Below, in pieces: positions 1 to 9,176 of a stretch of DNA of 64,000 nucleotides. Source of the DNA: Mesorhizobium sp. AR02 (GTDB lineage: Bacteria; Pseudomonadota; Alphaproteobacteria; Rhizobiales; Rhizobiaceae); NCBI RefSeq assembly GCF_024746835.1, contig NZ_CP080531.1:806001-870000 (forward strand), in the 5' to 3' direction. A program made the translations under genes and the position numbers. The notes below the pieces were generated by a model. It did no database searches and was not told the origin of the DNA. It was given only the letters and a program-made list of their open reading frames with translations. The stretch's first letter is position 1; the number at the start of each line of letters is the position of its first letter.

Positions 1-470
1 ACGTCGGCAAGATGAATGCCGGCGTGGCGCTCAACATCGTGCCGAACCTCTGCCAGCTCGACTTCGAGATCCGCAATGTCGCGGCCGACAATCCCGACCA
101 AATCCTCGATGGCCTACGCGCGGAGGCCGCGCGTATTGCCGCGGCCGCGTCAACGATCGCGCCGGAGGCGGCCATCGACATCGATATCACCAACGCCTAT
201 CCGGGCCTGGACACGCCGGCGAATTCGCAGGCCGTCGCCTTCGTCAAGTCATTGACCGGGGCCAACGATACCATCAAGGTTGCCTTCGGCACCGAAGGCG
301 GATTGTTCAGCCGCGACCTCGGCACGCCGACCATCGTGTGCGGGCCGGGGTCGATGGCGCAAGGGCACAGGCCGGACGAATTCGTCAACGTCGAACAGAT
401 GCGCCGCTGCGACGACATGCTGGACAATCTGCTGCAACGGCTTGCCGATCACCAACTGCAGGTCGCCTGA
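1..470 (+). CDS. M20 family amidohydrolase (acetylornithine deacetylase-like), C-terminal part
   Basis: The gene enters from the left edge; the visible frame begins at base 3 and gives the last 155 residues. It resembles the end of ArgE/DapE-type M20 zinc amidohydrolases, which cleave N-acyl amino acids in the cytoplasm. Visible marks are the dimerisation-domain strand pattern early on, the metal-ligand Glu in FGTEGG near base 285, and the C-terminal CGPG followed by a His in GHRPDEF, the usual place of the last zinc ligand. It converges with the LysR gene across a 12-base gap. The true substrate cannot be read from the C-terminus; argE proper and a catabolic N-acyl amino acid deacylase are both possible. 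Confidence 0.85.
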   Translation, partial: VGKMNAGVALNIVPNLCQLDFEIRNVAADNPDQILDGLRAEAARIAAAASTIAPEAAIDIDITNAYPGLDTPANSQAVAFVKSLTGANDTIKVAFGTEGGLFSRDLGTPTIVCGPGSMAQGHRPDEFVNVEQMRRCDDMLDNLLQRLADHQLQVA

Positions 471-482
471 CAGAGGTCGCCG

Positions 483-1418
483 CTATTCTACGACCCGCCC
501 GCTGCCGAACACGCCCTGCTCGACGACAAAACGGCGGCAATGATCGATGAATGCCTGCACCGTCTGGGTGCGGTGCTCGGCATTGGGCAAGGCGACCCCC
601 ATAGTCAAAGGCCGCAAATCCCCCGCCAGGGGCACGAAGACCAGCGGCTTGCCGTCCGGCGCCAGCGTGTTGAGCGGCCGCATGTTGGCGATGCCGTAGC
701 CGAAGCCGTTGGCAACCATCGACCGCATCACCGCGATGTCGCCGGTGCGCTCGGCAATGTTCGGCCTGATGCCCCGCATCTGGAAGGCCGAGAGAAAATA
801 TTCGCGGCTGTATGGCAGGTCGAGCAGCACCATCGGCTCGTCGACCAGTTCTTCCGTCGTGATCGAAGCCTTGCCGGCGAAGCGGTGCCCTTGCGGCAGC
901 ATGACATAGGCCGGCACCAGCATCAGCGGTTCGAACGTCGTGTCCTGCGACAGTTCGAGATCGTAGGTCAGCGCCGCGTCGATTTCGCCTCGCTGCAACA
1001 TTTCGAGCAACTGGCCCTGGTTGCGCTCGAACTGCCGGAACCGCACCTCGGGATAGGCGCGCTCGAACTTCATGCGCAGCGTCGGCATGACGATCTGCGC
1101 GAAGGTCAGCAGGCATCCGACCGCCAGCGGCCCACGCACCTTCTCGGCGATGTCGCCGGCAATATCGTGCAGAGCGTCGGCGTCGGCCAGCAGCCTGGCG
1201 GCCTCCTTCAGGAAAACGCGCCCGCCAGCCGTGAGCGACAGGCCATGCGAATGCTTGCGCACAAAAAGCTGGACGCCGAATTCGGCCTCCAGCTGCGCGA
1301 TCGACGCCGAGATCGAGGGCGGCGAAACATTGACCTGTTCGGCCGCCTTGGTAATGGAGCCGGCTTCGCCGACGGCGACGAAATACTCCAGTTGTCTCAG
1401 CGTGAAGCGTAACGGCAT
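483..1418 (-). CDS. LysR-family transcriptional regulator
   Basis: A 311-residue protein of normal LysR length. The N-terminal 60 residues form the winged helix-turn-helix (RQLEYFVAVGEAGSITKAAE, then a PPSISASIAQLE recognition helix). The rest is the periplasmic-binding-protein-like effector domain, with the usual strand around residues 90-110 and a second lobe near 160-260. It sits last in a minus-strand series after the aldehyde dehydrogenase, 50 bases downstream, so it could be cotranscribed with the enzymes it controls. The effector is unknown. The family call is firm; the target is inferred from position only. Confidence 0.9.
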   Translation of the reverse strand: MPLRFTLRQLEYFVAVGEAGSITKAAEQVNVSPPSISASIAQLEAEFGVQLFVRKHSHGLSLTAGGRVFLKEAARLLADADALHDIAGDIAEKVRGPLAVGCLLTFAQIVMPTLRMKFERAYPEVRFRQFERNQGQLLEMLQRGEIDAALTYDLELSQDTTFEPLMLVPAYVMLPQGHRFAGKASITTEELVDEPMVLLDLPYSREYFLSAFQMRGIRPNIAERTGDIAVMRSMVANGFGYGIANMRPLNTLAPDGKPLVFVPLAGDLRPLTMGVALPNAEHRTQTVQAFIDHCRRFVVEQGVFGSGRVVE

Positions 1419-1468
1419 GGGCTTCTATGTTGCCGGTTTGGGCGCTGCGATCAAGCGATCGCTTTGCC

Positions 1469-2959
1469 TCAGTACTTGATCCATGTCGTTTTCAGCGCGG
1501 TGTACTTGTCCAGCGCATGCAGCGACAGGTCGCGGCCGAAGCCGGATTGCTTGATGCCGCCGAACGGCGTCATCGGGCTCAGCGCATCGACCGTGTTGAC
1601 GGAAACCGTGCCAGCGCGGAGCCGGCCCGCAACGCGGTGCGCGCGCGAAAGACTGTCGGTCCACAGCGATGCGGCCAGCCCGTACGGGCTGTCATTGGCG
1701 ATGCGGATAGCCTCCTCTTCACCGTCGAAGGCTATGACCGAGAGCACCGGCCCGAATATCTCATCCCTTGCAATCGGGTCGTCATGGGCAACGTTGTCGA
1801 AGATGGTGGGCTGTATGAAGCTGCCGCGACCATTGATCGTGACCCGATCGCCGCCGGCAACCAGGCGCGCGGTCTTCTTGCCGGCCTCGACGAAGCGCAT
1901 GACGTTGGCCGCGTGGCGAGCATCGACCATAGCGCCCATTTTCGAGGCCGGGTCGAGCGGATCGCCTGGCTGGGTGGCCGCCGCGCGCCCAGCCAGTTTC
2001 TCCACGAAGGCATCCTTGATGGAGCGTTCAACGAGCAGGCGCGAATTGGCCGAACAGACCTCGCCCTGGTTGAAGAAGATGCCGAAGGCCGCCATGTCGG
2101 CCGCCGCATCGAGATCGCCGCAATCGGCGAAGACAAGGTTCGGGCTCTTGCCGCCTGTTTCGAGCCAGACCTGCTTCATGTTCGACTGGCCCGAATACTG
2201 CAGGAACATCTTGCCGACCGAGGTCGATCCGGTGAAGGCAAGGCAATCCACATCCATGTGGCGGCCGAGCGCCTGTCCGGCCGTCTCGCCAAGGCCAGGT
2301 ACGACATTGAGCACACCGGCGGGCAGGCCCGCCTCCATGGCGAGCTCCGCCAGCCTGAGCGCAGAGAAAGGCGACTGCTCCGCCGGCTTCAGCACCACCG
2401 AATTGCCCGCCGCCAGCGCCGGCGCGCATTTCCAGGTCGCCATGTCGAGCGGGAAATTCCACGGCACCACGGCACCGACCACGCCGAGCGGCTCGCGCCG
2501 CACCAGCACCAGATCGCTGCCGCCGGTCGGCGCCACTTCGTCATAGATCTTGTCGATGGCCTCGCCATACCACTGGAAGATCGCTGCAGAACCCGGGACA
2601 TCGACAGTCGCTGCATCGGTGACCAGCTTGCCCATGTCGAGCGACTCGAGCAGGGCAAGCTCCTGCAGGTTTTCGCGCAGCAGCCGCGCCAGCCGCAGCA
2701 GCACCTCCTTGCGGTGGGCCGGGCTCGTGCGGGACCAGACGCCGGCCTCGAAACTGCGGCGCGCCGCGGCAACGGCCAGATCGATATCCTCCTCGCCGCA
2801 CGACGCCACCTCGGCCAGCGTTTCGCCGGTGGCCGGATTGATGCTGGCGAAGGTGCGGCCCGAACGCGCGGCAACCGTCTTGCCGTCGATGAACGCCCGG
2901 TCGCGGAAACGGAGCGCGGATGCCTTGCCGATCCAGTCCTTGTGACTGAGTTCGCTCAT
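1469..2959 (-). CDS. NAD(P)-dependent aldehyde dehydrogenase (PuuC-like)
   Basis: A 496-residue ALDH superfamily enzyme oxidising an aldehyde to an acid. The general-base Glu lies in LETGGKSPN and the nucleophile Cys, computed as residue 302, in NQGEVCSANSR. PWNFP and FTGST mark the cofactor site. The overall pattern is closest to gamma-glutamyl-gamma-aminobutyraldehyde or other omega-amino-aldehyde dehydrogenases. The start at 2959 was chosen because a GGGGGAGG ribosome site precedes it; a longer frame to 3052 lacks family similarity. It follows the DUF1028 gene by 40 bases, in one apparent operon with RidA and a flavin monooxygenase, which suggests oxidation of an aldehyde formed when an amine is deaminated. 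Confidence 0.9.
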   Translation of the reverse strand: MSELSHKDWIGKASALRFRDRAFIDGKTVAARSGRTFASINPATGETLAEVASCGEEDIDLAVAAARRSFEAGVWSRTSPAHRKEVLLRLARLLRENLQELALLESLDMGKLVTDAATVDVPGSAAIFQWYGEAIDKIYDEVAPTGGSDLVLVRREPLGVVGAVVPWNFPLDMATWKCAPALAAGNSVVLKPAEQSPFSALRLAELAMEAGLPAGVLNVVPGLGETAGQALGRHMDVDCLAFTGSTSVGKMFLQYSGQSNMKQVWLETGGKSPNLVFADCGDLDAAADMAAFGIFFNQGEVCSANSRLLVERSIKDAFVEKLAGRAAATQPGDPLDPASKMGAMVDARHAANVMRFVEAGKKTARLVAGGDRVTINGRGSFIQPTIFDNVAHDDPIARDEIFGPVLSVIAFDGEEEAIRIANDSPYGLAASLWTDSLSRAHRVAGRLRAGTVSVNTVDALSPMTPFGGIKQSGFGRDLSLHALDKYTALKTTWIKY

Positions 2960-2999
2960 GCGAATGCCTCCCCCTATGTGTTGGCTGCTCGCGTGCCGG

Positions 3000-3674
3000 C
3001 TACTCGTCGCCGGGCACGCCGTAGCTCGGCGCATCGGACGGATTGATCGCACGGGTCACATAGGCATCGAGCTGCGGCTTGTAGCGATCCCACAAGGCCG
3101 CCAGTTCCTCGATCGGGCAGCTTTCGCTCCAGTCGCAGCGCAGGTCCGCGACGGGCCATGCGACCTCGCGCACCAGCTTCATTCCAGCCGAATGGACCGG
3201 GCCCGCCTCGCCACCCGCCTTTAGCGCGGCGCGCATGGTCGCGATCAGGCGGTCGCCGAGATGCCCTTCAGAGGCGAGGAAAGCCTCGACCATGGCTTGC
3301 GGCACGCCGTCATGGGCCAGCATGTTGCCGCCGCAGGCGACATTGTCCGCGCGCGCTTCCGCCCAGATGCCGAGCGCCCTGGGCCCGGAATGGATAGAAG
3401 TGATCCCGGCGGCATCGACAGCCAGCACCTGCCGGTAGTCGCTGTAGGCGCCAGTGCGCTTGAGGATAGCAACCGCCTCGGCGGCCGAAGCGCCGCGCGC
3501 CAGCAGTTCGAGGCCCCTTGTGCCGAGCGTCGGATCGGTGACGTTCTGGCTGGCGACTGCGCCGACGCCCGCTTGCGCATAGGCGCAGCGCGCCGCCACC
3601 GCCGGAGAGGAGGACGACACCGCGACGCCGAACATGCCGGTGCGGCTGCATCGCGCGACAATGGAAAACGTCAT
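3000..3674 (-). CDS. DUF1028 family protein (putative Ntn-hydrolase-like)
   Basis: A 224-residue protein with the DUF1028 hallmark start (MTFSIVARC, then TGMFGVAVSSSSPAV) and the conserved ASQNVTDP and LGTRGLELL segments. Family members have a fold resembling N-terminal nucleophile hydrolases, but no reaction is firmly established for them. The start ATG at 3674 places the T-F-S-I strand at the N-terminus, as in the family, and lies 5 bases after the RidA stop, so the two are translationally close. The repeated company of RidA and oxidoreductases suggests a step in amine or amide breakdown; this is inference. Confidence 0.8.
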   Translation of the reverse strand: MTFSIVARCSRTGMFGVAVSSSSPAVAARCAYAQAGVGAVASQNVTDPTLGTRGLELLARGASAAEAVAILKRTGAYSDYRQVLAVDAAGITSIHSGPRALGIWAEARADNVACGGNMLAHDGVPQAMVEAFLASEGHLGDRLIATMRAALKAGGEAGPVHSAGMKLVREVAWPVADLRCDWSESCPIEELAALWDRYKPQLDAYVTRAINPSDAPSYGVPGDE

Positions 3675-3679
3675 AAGAA

Positions 3680-4096
3680 TCAATCCGGAATGACGGCGGT
3701 GCCGTCGATCTCGACCAGCCAGTCCGGCCGCGCCAGGGCCTGCACGACGAGGCCGGTCGAAACGGGATGCACGCCTTTGATATACTCGCCCATGGTGCGG
3801 TAGACCGCCTCGCGATGGCGCACGTCGGTGATGTAGACCACCACCTTGACCAGATGCTCCATGGTGCCGCCGCACTCTTCGATGAGCTGCCTGATGTTCT
3901 GCATCACCTTGTGCGTCTGCTCGGCCGGATCGTGGCTGTCGATATTCTTGGCGGTGTCGAGATCCTGCGGACACTGGCCACGCAGATAGACCGTCCGGCC
4001 GCCCCGCGTGACGACCGCCTGGCACAGATCATTGTCGAGTTTCTGCTCGGGATAGGTATCCTTCGTGTTGAACTTGCGGATTCTTGTATGCGCCAT
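3680..4096 (-). CDS. RidA/YjgF/Rid family protein
   Basis: A protein of about 138 residues of the Rid family, which hydrolyses reactive enamine/imine intermediates to ketones and ammonia. The core is GGRTVYLRGQCPQD at the N-terminal half, a VKVVVYITD strand, and the C-terminal ALARPDWLVEIDGTAV, with the Arg at the position of the substrate-carboxylate-binding residue. The start at 4096 was preferred over 4108 because a GGAG lies about 8 bases ahead of it. It is slightly longer than classic RidA, so it belongs to a Rid subfamily. Its place between a flavin monooxygenase and DUF1028 suggests that the monooxygenase produces an imine. Confidence 0.85.
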   Translation of the reverse strand: MAHTRIRKFNTKDTYPEQKLDNDLCQAVVTRGGRTVYLRGQCPQDLDTAKNIDSHDPAEQTHKVMQNIRQLIEECGGTMEHLVKVVVYITDVRHREAVYRTMGEYIKGVHPVSTGLVVQALARPDWLVEIDGTAVIPD

Positions 4097-4140
4097 CCTG
4101 GTCTCCATCAGATCGGGCTCGTGGCTGTTGTCAGCGTCGG

Positions 4141-5415
4141 TCAGGCGTCCACTGTCTCGCGCTGCGCGGCAGCGTGATAGGCCAGATATTTGCGCTGCGT
4201 CGAAATACGGTCCGCGACATGCTTGGCATCATGCCAGACACCCCAGATGAAACTCGACCCTCTTCGCGACTGCCAAGGCAACCCCAAGAAGTAGATCCCA
4301 GGCTCGGTCGAGACGCCGCGCTGGTGCCTTGGCCGGCCCTTCTCGTCAAAAGCATCGACCTTCAACCAGCTGTAATCGACGGCAAAACCTGTCGCCCAGA
4401 TGATGGCCGCTATCCCGGCGCCAGCCAGATCGAGCTCACGAAGCGGGTTTGCCAGACAGTCCGGATCCGGGTCGATCCGCCGGGCCGCAGGCTCCTCCGG
4501 GAGGTCGAGACCGTTGCGCGCGACATAGGCGTCGGCCTCGTCCAGCAGCGACATCAGGTTGGCGTCACCGCGGGCAATGTTCTTCGCCAGATCGGGCGCG
4601 AAGGTCAGCACGCCGTCCTGATATGTTTTGGTCATGCCGACCAGGGTGAGCCCCTGCGCGGCCAGCCGACGGAAATCAATGGTTTCGCCGCCACGCGCGC
4701 CGCTCACCGCGATCGTGACATGCTCCGTGCCAGGCCCCGGGGTTTCGAGGTCCCATTTGCCGAGGACGCCAAGCCACCAGCAGAAATCGCGTCCGCGATA
4801 GGCGCGCGGCGGGCGGTCGTGCGGGCCGACCGAGAGGTAGACGCGCCGCCCCGAGCGCTGAAGCTCATCAGCGATCTGCACACCTGACGATCCCGCCCCG
4901 ACCACCAGCACCGCGCCCTTTGGCAACTGTCCGGGGTTGCGGTACGCGCTGGAATGAATCTGCAGAATACAGGCATCGCCGGGGACAAGAGCGGGAATGA
5001 CGGGGACCTGGAAAGGTCCGGTTGCCGCGACGATGCTGTTGGCTTCGATCACCCCATCCGACGTCTCGACGCGGAACCCGGGTCGACCGACATTTCTTTG
5101 CGCGAGCTTGACCTCGACGCCGCAGCGAATCGGCGCATTGATCTGCCTTGCATAAGCGGCGAAATAGTCCGCAACCTCCTCCTTGGAGGGAAAGCCGTCG
5201 GGACCCGTCACGGGAAATTCCATGCCCGGGAAACGGTCATGCCAGGCCGGGCCATTGGCAACGAGCGAGTCCCATCGCTGAGAACGCCAGCGCTCGGCGA
5301 TCCGGCCACGCTCGAGAACGAGATGCGGCACCGCGCATTTGCTCAGATGCTCAGACATAGCCACCCCCGCCTGGCCACCGCCGACGACAAGCGTGTCTAT
5401 TTTTTCCACCGACAT
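4141..5415 (-). CDS. FAD-dependent monooxygenase/oxidoreductase (FMO-like)
   Basis: A 424-residue flavoprotein with two dinucleotide-binding motifs: GGGQAG at residues 12-17 for FAD and GAGSSG near residue 170 for NAD(P)H, the layout of flavin-containing monooxygenases (CzcO/TrkA-like). IWATGF in the C-terminal third is the usual ATG motif of such enzymes, and WDSLVANGPAWHDRFPG marks the substrate side. The start at 5415 has an AGGA site ahead of it. It appears to be the first gene of the minus-strand operon with RidA, DUF1028 and aldehyde dehydrogenase, so it probably N-oxygenates or oxidatively deaminates the substrate. The substrate is unknown. Confidence 0.85.
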   Translation of the reverse strand: MSVEKIDTLVVGGGQAGVAMSEHLSKCAVPHLVLERGRIAERWRSQRWDSLVANGPAWHDRFPGMEFPVTGPDGFPSKEEVADYFAAYARQINAPIRCGVEVKLAQRNVGRPGFRVETSDGVIEANSIVAATGPFQVPVIPALVPGDACILQIHSSAYRNPGQLPKGAVLVVGAGSSGVQIADELQRSGRRVYLSVGPHDRPPRAYRGRDFCWWLGVLGKWDLETPGPGTEHVTIAVSGARGGETIDFRRLAAQGLTLVGMTKTYQDGVLTFAPDLAKNIARGDANLMSLLDEADAYVARNGLDLPEEPAARRIDPDPDCLANPLRELDLAGAGIAAIIWATGFAVDYSWLKVDAFDEKGRPRHQRGVSTEPGIYFLGLPWQSRRGSSFIWGVWHDAKHVADRISTQRKYLAYHAAAQRETVDA

Positions 5416-5648
5416 TTCTGCGTCCTTTCCCCCCAAGAGTTTCTGCGGATGCGAGGAGGTCAGATCGCTGGTGTACTGGAGGGACTGATTAGCGAAAATT
5501 ACGATTTCACGTGGCAGTGGTTAGCTTGTCCCTAAATGCCGGGAGAGACGTCCGGACATGCAGAGCGCGAACCGCGGCGTGCGGCTTCATCGCACCCGAT
5601 GTGGGCGCGATTGCCAATCACGTCCGGGAAGCATCGGCCGCCAGGAGA

Positions 5649-8024
5649 TCAGGCGGCGCGACGCTCCTGCTCGTCCGCCTCCTGATTGATCTCGGCAAGC
5701 AGCGCCTCGATGTCGGCCTTCGGGAAGGTGCGGCGGAAACGCCGATCGAAGGTCGTGAAGATGCCGACGAACGAGTTCGTGCAGTGTTCCAGCATGCGAT
5801 CGGCATCTTCGGCAGAAATGTCGAGCTGTTTCTGGAGAAAGCGGTTGAACTTGCGGCGAGCGGCCGGGTTTTCCAGAATGAAGATCGGTTGCGTATCCCG
5901 TTCGATGCGGCGGTGAACCGCGACGGCGGAGACCGTCTGCAATTCGGCGCTGAGACGGATATCGCGTGACGACGACGCCACCTCGATGGTGACCGCGTCA
6001 TTGTCGAGTACCCAGGCTTGAACGGCGGTATCGTAGACACAAAGATCCTCCGCGGCGATTTCCACCGTCACCGTCCGGCTCTCACCGGGCTCCAGCTCGA
6101 CCTTGGCAAAGCCCTTCAGCTCGCGCACCGGGCGCTTCAGCCTTGGCTGGCCGTAACGCGCATAGACCTGGCAGATTTCCTTGCCGCCGACCTTGCCGGC
6201 GTTCGTTACGGTAAAGCTGACCGCGACCTTCTCGCCGGACCGCAGGATGGTGCGGTCAAGCGCCAGATTCGAATAGGCGAACGCGGTGTAGCTCAGGCCG
6301 AAGCCGAACGGAAAAAGCGGCTCGATGCCACGCGCGTCATACCAGCGGTAGCCGACGAAAATGCCTTCGCTGTAGACGTGCCGCCCGTTTTCGCCGGGAT
6401 AGGTGAGATAGGTGGGCATGTCCTCCATGCGCTTCGGGAACGAGGTCGTCAGCTTGCCCGACGGGTTGACGCGGCCAAACAGGATGTCGGCGACGGCACC
6501 TCCTGTCGCTTGACCGGAGAAAAACATCTCGATGACTGCCGGCACCTCACCGATCCAGGGCATGGCGACCGCATCGGGGCTCGATATGACGACGACAATG
6601 TTCGGATTGGCGCGGGCAAGCCGCTCCACCAGCGCGTCGTGGCCTGGCGCGAGGCCGAGCGAGCGGCGATCGGACCCTTCGCCGTCATAGCCATTTTCCG
6701 TATTCACGAAGACCAGCACGATATCGGCGCCGACCACGCCCTGCACTGCCTCGTTGACCAATGCCTCGCGCTCGGACGCGATCTCGCTGGTTCCCTGGAA
6801 GACATCGATCGAGATCTCGCTGCCGGCGAGCTTGCGGATTTCGTCCACCGGGACGTCCCTGGATGTCGGCGTCGTCGTCGCACAGCCCGAGCCCTGGATG
6901 ACGGGAGCCGCGGCCCCCTCGCCCACGATCGCGATCCGTTTGACCTTGGTTTGAGAAATCGGCAGAAGGCCGCCGTCGTTCTTCAAGAGAACCATGGAGT
7001 CCGCGGCCAGGCGGCGGGCAAGCGCGTGATGCTGCGCCCGGTCGAACGTCACGGTCCGGTTCTCTCCTTGCCTGGCCTTGCGGACCAGTTCGAGAACCCG
7101 CTCGCAGGCGCGATCGACGAGTGCCCGATCGACATCGCCCGCTTCGATCGCCGCCAGAAGATCGGCCTTGCGGGTTTCGCTTTCCGGCATGTCCAGGTCA
7201 TTGCCGGCGATCAGTGACGCCGGCCTGTCCTTGACACCGTGCCAATCGGAAACGACCAGCCCGTCATATCCCCATTCATCGCGCAAGACCTTGGTCAGCA
7301 GCCAGGAATTTTCAGCGGCCTGAACGCCATTCAGCCTGTTGTAGGAGCTCATGACCGTCCATGGCTCGCTTTGGCGGATCGCCCGCTCGAAGCCTTTGAG
7401 GTAGATCTCGCGCAGCGCCCTTTCCTCCACGACCGAATCCATCGTGGTGCGCTCGACCTCCGAATTGTTGCAGGCAAAGTGTTTCAGCGAAGCGCCGACA
7501 CCGTTTTCCTGCAGGCCGTTGATGACCCCGGCGGCAAAATCGCCGGTCAATATCGGGTCTTCCGAATAATACTCGTAGGAGCGCCCGCCAAGCGGCGTGC
7601 GCCGGATGTTGATCCCGGGGCCAAGCAGCAGATGCACGCCGAATTCCTGGCACTCCCGGGCCAGCGCCTCGCCCAGCCGGTGCGCGAGGTCGATGTCCCA
7701 GGAACAGGCCAGGCTGGTCCCGTTCGGAAAGCAGGTGGCCGGCTTCATCTGCCCCCACGCGGTCTGCACATGGTCCGCGCGCTGGTTCACCACCGAAAGG
7801 AACGCCGCGAAATCCATGCCACCGGCCTGATCATCGTCAATCTGCGGGATGGAGTAGCGCACGCCATAGGTGCCATCGGTCATCACCATGTGCGGGATAT
7901 CAAGTCGTTCGATCGCCTGTGTCTTCCACATGCGATGGCCGGCGAGCAGCGAGACTTTCTCCTCATCCGTCATCTGCGCGACCAAAGCCCTGAAATCGCC
8001 GGCCTTGAATTGCTCACTGGTCAT
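5649..8024 (-). CDS. Glycoside hydrolase family 3 enzyme (beta-glucosidase-like), catalytically complete
   Basis: A 791-residue GH3 enzyme without an obvious signal peptide, so probably cytoplasmic. The N-terminal barrel has PSL-type features: MTDGTYGVRYS, GPGINIRRTP, KHFACNNSE and the nucleophile motif VVSDWHG, with Asp260 encoded at 7245-7247. The second domain holds DGEGSDR, the expected acid/base Glu. A fibronectin-III-like domain follows (RELKGFAKVELEPGE), then about 90 residues of unassigned C-terminal sequence. It starts at 8024 after GGAG and lies 79 bases behind the ABC ATPase, making it the last gene of the sugar operon. It would hydrolyse imported beta-glycosides. Its paralogue at 12392-14758 lacks the nucleophile. 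Confidence 0.92.
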   Translation of the reverse strand: MTSEQFKAGDFRALVAQMTDEEKVSLLAGHRMWKTQAIERLDIPHMVMTDGTYGVRYSIPQIDDDQAGGMDFAAFLSVVNQRADHVQTAWGQMKPATCFPNGTSLACSWDIDLAHRLGEALARECQEFGVHLLLGPGINIRRTPLGGRSYEYYSEDPILTGDFAAGVINGLQENGVGASLKHFACNNSEVERTTMDSVVEERALREIYLKGFERAIRQSEPWTVMSSYNRLNGVQAAENSWLLTKVLRDEWGYDGLVVSDWHGVKDRPASLIAGNDLDMPESETRKADLLAAIEAGDVDRALVDRACERVLELVRKARQGENRTVTFDRAQHHALARRLAADSMVLLKNDGGLLPISQTKVKRIAIVGEGAAAPVIQGSGCATTTPTSRDVPVDEIRKLAGSEISIDVFQGTSEIASEREALVNEAVQGVVGADIVLVFVNTENGYDGEGSDRRSLGLAPGHDALVERLARANPNIVVVISSPDAVAMPWIGEVPAVIEMFFSGQATGGAVADILFGRVNPSGKLTTSFPKRMEDMPTYLTYPGENGRHVYSEGIFVGYRWYDARGIEPLFPFGFGLSYTAFAYSNLALDRTILRSGEKVAVSFTVTNAGKVGGKEICQVYARYGQPRLKRPVRELKGFAKVELEPGESRTVTVEIAAEDLCVYDTAVQAWVLDNDAVTIEVASSSRDIRLSAELQTVSAVAVHRRIERDTQPIFILENPAARRKFNRFLQKQLDISAEDADRMLEHCTNSFVGIFTTFDRRFRRTFPKADIEALLAEINQEADEQERRAA

Positions 8025-8103
8025 TTGACGTCTCCGGAAATCGCTGTGGAACAAGAGCGGCAGGGCCGCGCGTGGCAGGGTTGCGAAGAGAGGAACGCCG
8101 CCG

Positions 8104-9174
8104 TCATAGCCGGCGCTCCGTCGCTGCCGAGAAGAACGATGCCTTGGACATGTTGAACCGAAAGCCAACGTCCTTTTGCATGGCCCGGGCCGCATCGACC
8201 GTCAGCTTCACGCTGAACCGCTGGCCGAGGCAGTCGAACCAGCCGAGCGCGTCCGCACCCAGAAGTTCGGTGAACGCGAGCGTCGCGGGAATGCTGTCTG
8301 GTGCGCCACGCTCGACGACATCAACATCCTCGCAGCGGATTCCCAATATGACCTCTGCCGCCGTCGGCCCGTCCGCGAAATCGTAAGACGACGCATCGAG
8401 GCAGATATCGTGCGTCTTGAACCGCAGCGTCCCTTCCAGATGCCCCTTGAGGAAGTTCATCGCCGGAGAGCCGATGAAACCGGCGACGAACAGGCTGGCC
8501 GGTTTTTCGTAGACCGTCTGCGGCTCCGCGAACTGCTCCACCTTGCCCTTGTGCATGACCGCCACCCGGTCAGCCATGGTCATGGCCTCGATCTGATCAT
8601 GCGTCACGTAGATCATCGTCGACTTCAGCGTCTCGTGGAGTTGCTTGAGTTCCACCCGTGTCTCCGCGCGCAGCTTGGCATCGAGATTGGAAAGCGGTTC
8701 GTCAAACAGGCAGATGCTGGAGGAGCGGACCAGGGCCCGCCCGATCGCCACACGCTGACGCTGGCCACCGGAAAGCTGGCTTGGTTTGCGCTCGAGCAGC
8801 GCCTCGATCTGCAGGAGCCTGGCGGCCCATGCGACCTTCTCGGCGATCGTCGCCTTGGGCGTGCCGGCGATTTCCATGCCGAAGGACAGGTTGCGCCGCA
8901 CCGTCATGGCCGGGAACAATGCATAGGACTGGAACACCATCGCCAGGCCGCGCTGGCTCGGCTCCAGGTGGCTGACGTCGACGTCGTCGATGAGGATCTG
9001 GCCGGAATCGCAATCATCGAGGCCCGCGATGACGTTGAGCAAGGTGGATTTGCCGCAACCCGAAGAGCCGAGAATGACCACGAATTCGCCCGGCGCAATC
9101 TCCATGTCGACGGAGTCCAGCACGGTCAGGCCGGCGAAGGATTTGCGGATCTGGCGGATGGATACGCTTGACAT
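8104..9174 (-). CDS. CUT1 sugar ABC transporter ATP-binding protein (MalK/UgpC type)
   Basis: A 356-residue ATPase that energises sugar import at the inner face of the membrane. It shows Walker A GSSGCGKST near residue 40, the Q-loop in VFQSYALFP, the ABC signature LSGGQRQR, Walker B CLFDEPLSNLDA and the switch His in YVTHDQ. The extra C-terminal part of about 110 residues is the regulatory OB domain seen in MalK-type proteins. It is 2 bases from the permease stop at 9177, in one operon with two permeases and a binding protein. The flanking GH3 genes suggest that the transported sugar is an oligosaccharide or aryl glycoside. Confidence 0.93.
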   Translation of the reverse strand: MSSVSIRQIRKSFAGLTVLDSVDMEIAPGEFVVILGSSGCGKSTLLNVIAGLDDCDSGQILIDDVDVSHLEPSQRGLAMVFQSYALFPAMTVRRNLSFGMEIAGTPKATIAEKVAWAARLLQIEALLERKPSQLSGGQRQRVAIGRALVRSSSICLFDEPLSNLDAKLRAETRVELKQLHETLKSTMIYVTHDQIEAMTMADRVAVMHKGKVEQFAEPQTVYEKPASLFVAGFIGSPAMNFLKGHLEGTLRFKTHDICLDASSYDFADGPTAAEVILGIRCEDVDVVERGAPDSIPATLAFTELLGADALGWFDCLGQRFSVKLTVDAARAMQKDVGFRFNMSKASFFSAATERRL

Positions 9175-9176
9175 TT

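Noticed and set aside
1427..3046. A 539-residue plus-strand frame opposite the aldehyde dehydrogenase
   Set aside because: The minus-strand frame has full ALDH motifs with the Cys at residue 302; the plus-strand frame is Arg/His-rich and has no similarity that I recognise.
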